The notes under the pieces were generated by a model. That model did no database searches and was not told where the DNA came from. It saw nothing but the letters and a program-made list of their open reading frames with translations. Source: Pseudomonadota bacterium (GTDB lineage: Bacteria; Pseudomonadota; Gammaproteobacteria; Burkholderiales; Thiobacillaceae). Taken from it: a stretch of DNA of 37,179 bases. The number at the start of each line of letters is the position of its first letter. Position 1 is the stretch's first letter. Location of the stretch: positions 64,818-101,996 of the forward strand of contig JAJZRE010000004.1 in NCBI GenBank assembly GCA_021802945.1, given 5' to 3'. A program made the position numbers and the translations under genes. This document shows, piece by piece, positions 35,964-37,179 of the stretch.

Positions 35964-36314
35964 TCAGAGTTGGGTGGGGGGCCGCCAGGTGGCAGCAGGG
36001 TCAAAGGAGAACGTGATATCCACGAAGTGCGGGAAACGAATGGAAGACGCTGAGGCCTGGGGTAAGACCCCCTGTTCCATAATCGGAAAAAACTGCCCCA
36101 TTGATTGGCAGGGTTGTGCAGGCTTGCAGGGCTTACCGGTTTTTGCAGCGGTTTTTGCGTCGTTGCAGCAATCGTGCATTGCATCTGCATCCGTCATATC
36201 CATCATGGTGGACGCCATCGGGCAATGCGGCTTGGGCAACGCAAAGCTTGCGTATCCCTGGAGGGGAAGCGCAATGGAGAGCCAAATGAACAGGAGTGCC
36301 CGGATTAGACGCAT
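35964..36314 (-). CDS. Small Cys/Met-rich secreted protein upstream of cusCBA
   Basis: A 116-residue protein with a signal-peptide-like start (5-23). The middle is rich in Cys, Met and Asp (HCPMASTMMDMTDADAMHDC and then CKPAQPC), a likely Cu/Ag site. The C-terminus TWRPPTQL ends in an RPP motif, as do the CzcI-like proteins at 7857 and 17254, and it likewise precedes an RND operon. No good ribosome site precedes the ATG at 36314. Function is unknown; a periplasmic metal buffer or signal for the pump is suggested by context. Confidence 0.7.
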   Translation of the reverse strand: MRLIRALLFIWLSIALPLQGYASFALPKPHCPMASTMMDMTDADAMHDCCNDAKTAAKTGKPCKPAQPCQSMGQFFPIMEQGVLPQASASSIRFPHFVDITFSFDPAATWRPPTQL

Positions 36315-36811
36315 AGGTAAAATTTAACGTGGGCGGCCCTGACATACAAGCAAAACTTGTCCCCTTGGTAAAAATCTATTACGGAACAACCGATTTGTAC
36401 TGACTGGATTTCTGGGAGTGAGTAGTCAACCACGTTCCAGCATCCGTTCCTGAACAACGCCATAAGCCTTGGAGCAATAGACGCCACCTTCACCTTTTAC
36501 AGTTGGTACTCCTGAAAGGCCCCCTTAGGCGCCAGCCTGTGTCCGGATCAAACGGATCATCCGACGTGAGCCTCAGCCACGGCCTCATCATCCGATTCCC
36601 ATCATCCCTGGACCCATGCCATACGAGCCAGCTTCGGCAAATCACGGGCTGGCAAAGTATGCCAGGCCGGCAAGCGATACTGAGAAAATCCCCAACAAAA
36701 TGGCTTTACGTGGACATTGCATGAACCTCCCTCATCAGTAATCGTGAACTGCAATAGAAACGATCTGTCGCAAAAGAAGCAGACTCTGGAAGCGTCTGCG
36801 CAAAAGGCAGT
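36315..36811. other. 497-bp stretch upstream of the cus block
   Basis: It contains the eroded Gly/Met-rich gene (36588-36722) and the probable control region of the small cus-linked gene. ACAAG...CTTGT at 36346-36360 is a weak symmetric site. No intact gene is supported; small frames on both strands have no recognisable features. Confidence 0.5.
36588..36722 (-). pseudogene. Eroded Spy-like Gly/Met-rich secreted protein gene
   Basis: On the minus strand, GGGAGG and an ATG at 36722 open RKAILLGIFSVSLAGLAYFA, a clean signal peptide. An in-frame TGA (36644-36642) then falls at the expected cleavage site. Beyond it the same frame reads FAEAGSYGMGPGMMGIG before two more TGA codons (36590-36585). 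YGMGPGMMG is the repeat motif of the protein at 7035, so this is a remnant of the same kind of gene. A frameshift continues as an unrecognised sequence. Confidence 0.55.
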
Positions 36812-37179
36812 CTAGTGATGCCCTCGATGCGGTTTGACTTCCAGATTGCCTACCTCACATTCCTCAACATAATGGACAAAGCCGCGTTGCAAACGCTCTG
36901 CCCATCCCGTTCCGAGCAGCCCTCCGACTTCTCCGATGCGCGCTTCAATCTGCTCGGCGGTCGCCTGCAACAAGTCATAGGTTATGGAAATGGTGTCGCC
37001 AGTAACCTCCATGGACCGGATGCCCATCATGGCACCCAATTCTTTGACAAGAATGGCCGCCTCCTCGTTGGTCAACGGCTGTTCCAGGCGGAAGCGCCGC
37101 TGCTTGACGATCTCCAGACCCTTCTGCTTTGGGGCTTGCTCGCCCGGTACGCCGATATAAAGATGCGGATTCGCCTCGA
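36812..37179 (-). CDS. Ferredoxin-fold, HMA-like protein, 5' end outside window
   Basis: At least 122 residues on the minus strand. The frame is open to the edge, so the start is missing, and an internal TTG at 37075 is not the likely start. The segment TNEEAAILVKELGAMMGIRSMEV followed by DTISITYDLLQATAEQIEARI fits the beta-alpha-beta pattern of heavy-metal-associated domains. The metal-binding CxxC is absent (Met-Met-Gly-Ile instead). The C-terminus KPHRGHH is His-rich. It lies upstream of the cus genes on the same strand, so a copper-related role is possible, but the family is not settled. Confidence 0.55.
   Translation of the reverse strand, partial: EANPHLYIGVPGEQAPKQKGLEIVKQRRFRLEQPLTNEEAAILVKELGAMMGIRSMEVTGDTISITYDLLQATAEQIEARIGEVGGLLGTGWAERLQRGFVHYVEECEVGNLEVKPHRGHH

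Noticed and set aside
36346..36360. ACAAG...CTTGT as a CusR/CopR-type operator
   Set aside because: Only five paired bases per arm and no match to a known box with confidence.
36305..36493. Minus-strand 62-codon frame ending inside the start of the small cus-linked gene
   Set aside because: Non-ATG start, no recognisable domain and no clear ribosome site; kept only as a possibility for a leader peptide.
1..37179. CRISPR arrays, rRNA or tRNA genes
   Set aside because: No repeat-spacer pattern, tRNA cloverleaf or rRNA sequence was noticed on either strand; a covariance-model search would be decisive.

Overview
The window looks like a high-GC betaproteobacterial metal-resistance island. The codon use, the HiPIP-like protein, the FtrABCD-type iron uptake genes and the CzcCBA/CusCBA efflux systems all fit that group, but genus cannot be told from sequence alone. 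The left edge carries the 3' part of a VirD2-like relaxase with a DUF3363 tail, the type found in Tn4371-like integrative and conjugative elements. It is followed by a decayed IS3-family scar. The island is therefore probably cargo of, or sits next to, a mobile element (inference).

Layout. 1-2215: relaxase end, a perfect 14-bp hairpin and the IS3 remnant. 2263-5580: uppP (-) divergent from an ArsR-type regulator and a P1B ATPase; a promoter/operator overlaps the regulator start and predicts a leaderless mRNA. 5614-7679: DUF302 protein, Met-rich diheme cytochrome, SHOCT-type membrane protein and a Gly/Met-repeat Spy/CpxP-like protein. 7857-14369: CzcI-like small protein, czcC, czcB, czcA and a PII-like protein. 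14467-17607: double zinc ribbon, a second P1B ATPase (SPC/HEGST motifs, P1B-4-like) and a second CzcI-like protein. 17732-23268: outer-membrane barrel, small periplasmic binding protein, an intact GGDEF-EAL protein, a degenerate GGDEF protein and a DUF2892 protein. 28156-23453 (-): ferrous iron uptake operon, P19, OprB/LbtU-like porin, cupredoxin, FTR1 permease and polyferredoxin. 28642-29746 (-): HU, HiPIP-like protein and a Met-rich membrane peptide. 36314-29933 (-): small Cys/Met-rich protein, cusC, cusB, cusA. 36588-36722 (-): remnant of a Gly/Met-rich Spy-like gene. 36812-37179 (-): edge-truncated ferredoxin-fold protein.

How it works together (inference). Two P-type ATPases move divalent metals from cytoplasm to periplasm. 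CzcCBA (divalent metals) and CusCBA (Cu/Ag) carry them out of the cell. Met-, Cys- and His-rich periplasmic proteins would buffer metal and handle redox damage. The Ftr operon imports Fe(II), and the 17.7-23.0 kb block looks like a ligand-sensing c-di-GMP module. The most novel-looking items are that signalling module, the three similarly sized small secreted proteins ending in an RPP motif, the Met-rich diheme cytochrome cluster, the leaderless regulator, and the eroded Gly/Met-rich gene upstream of cus.
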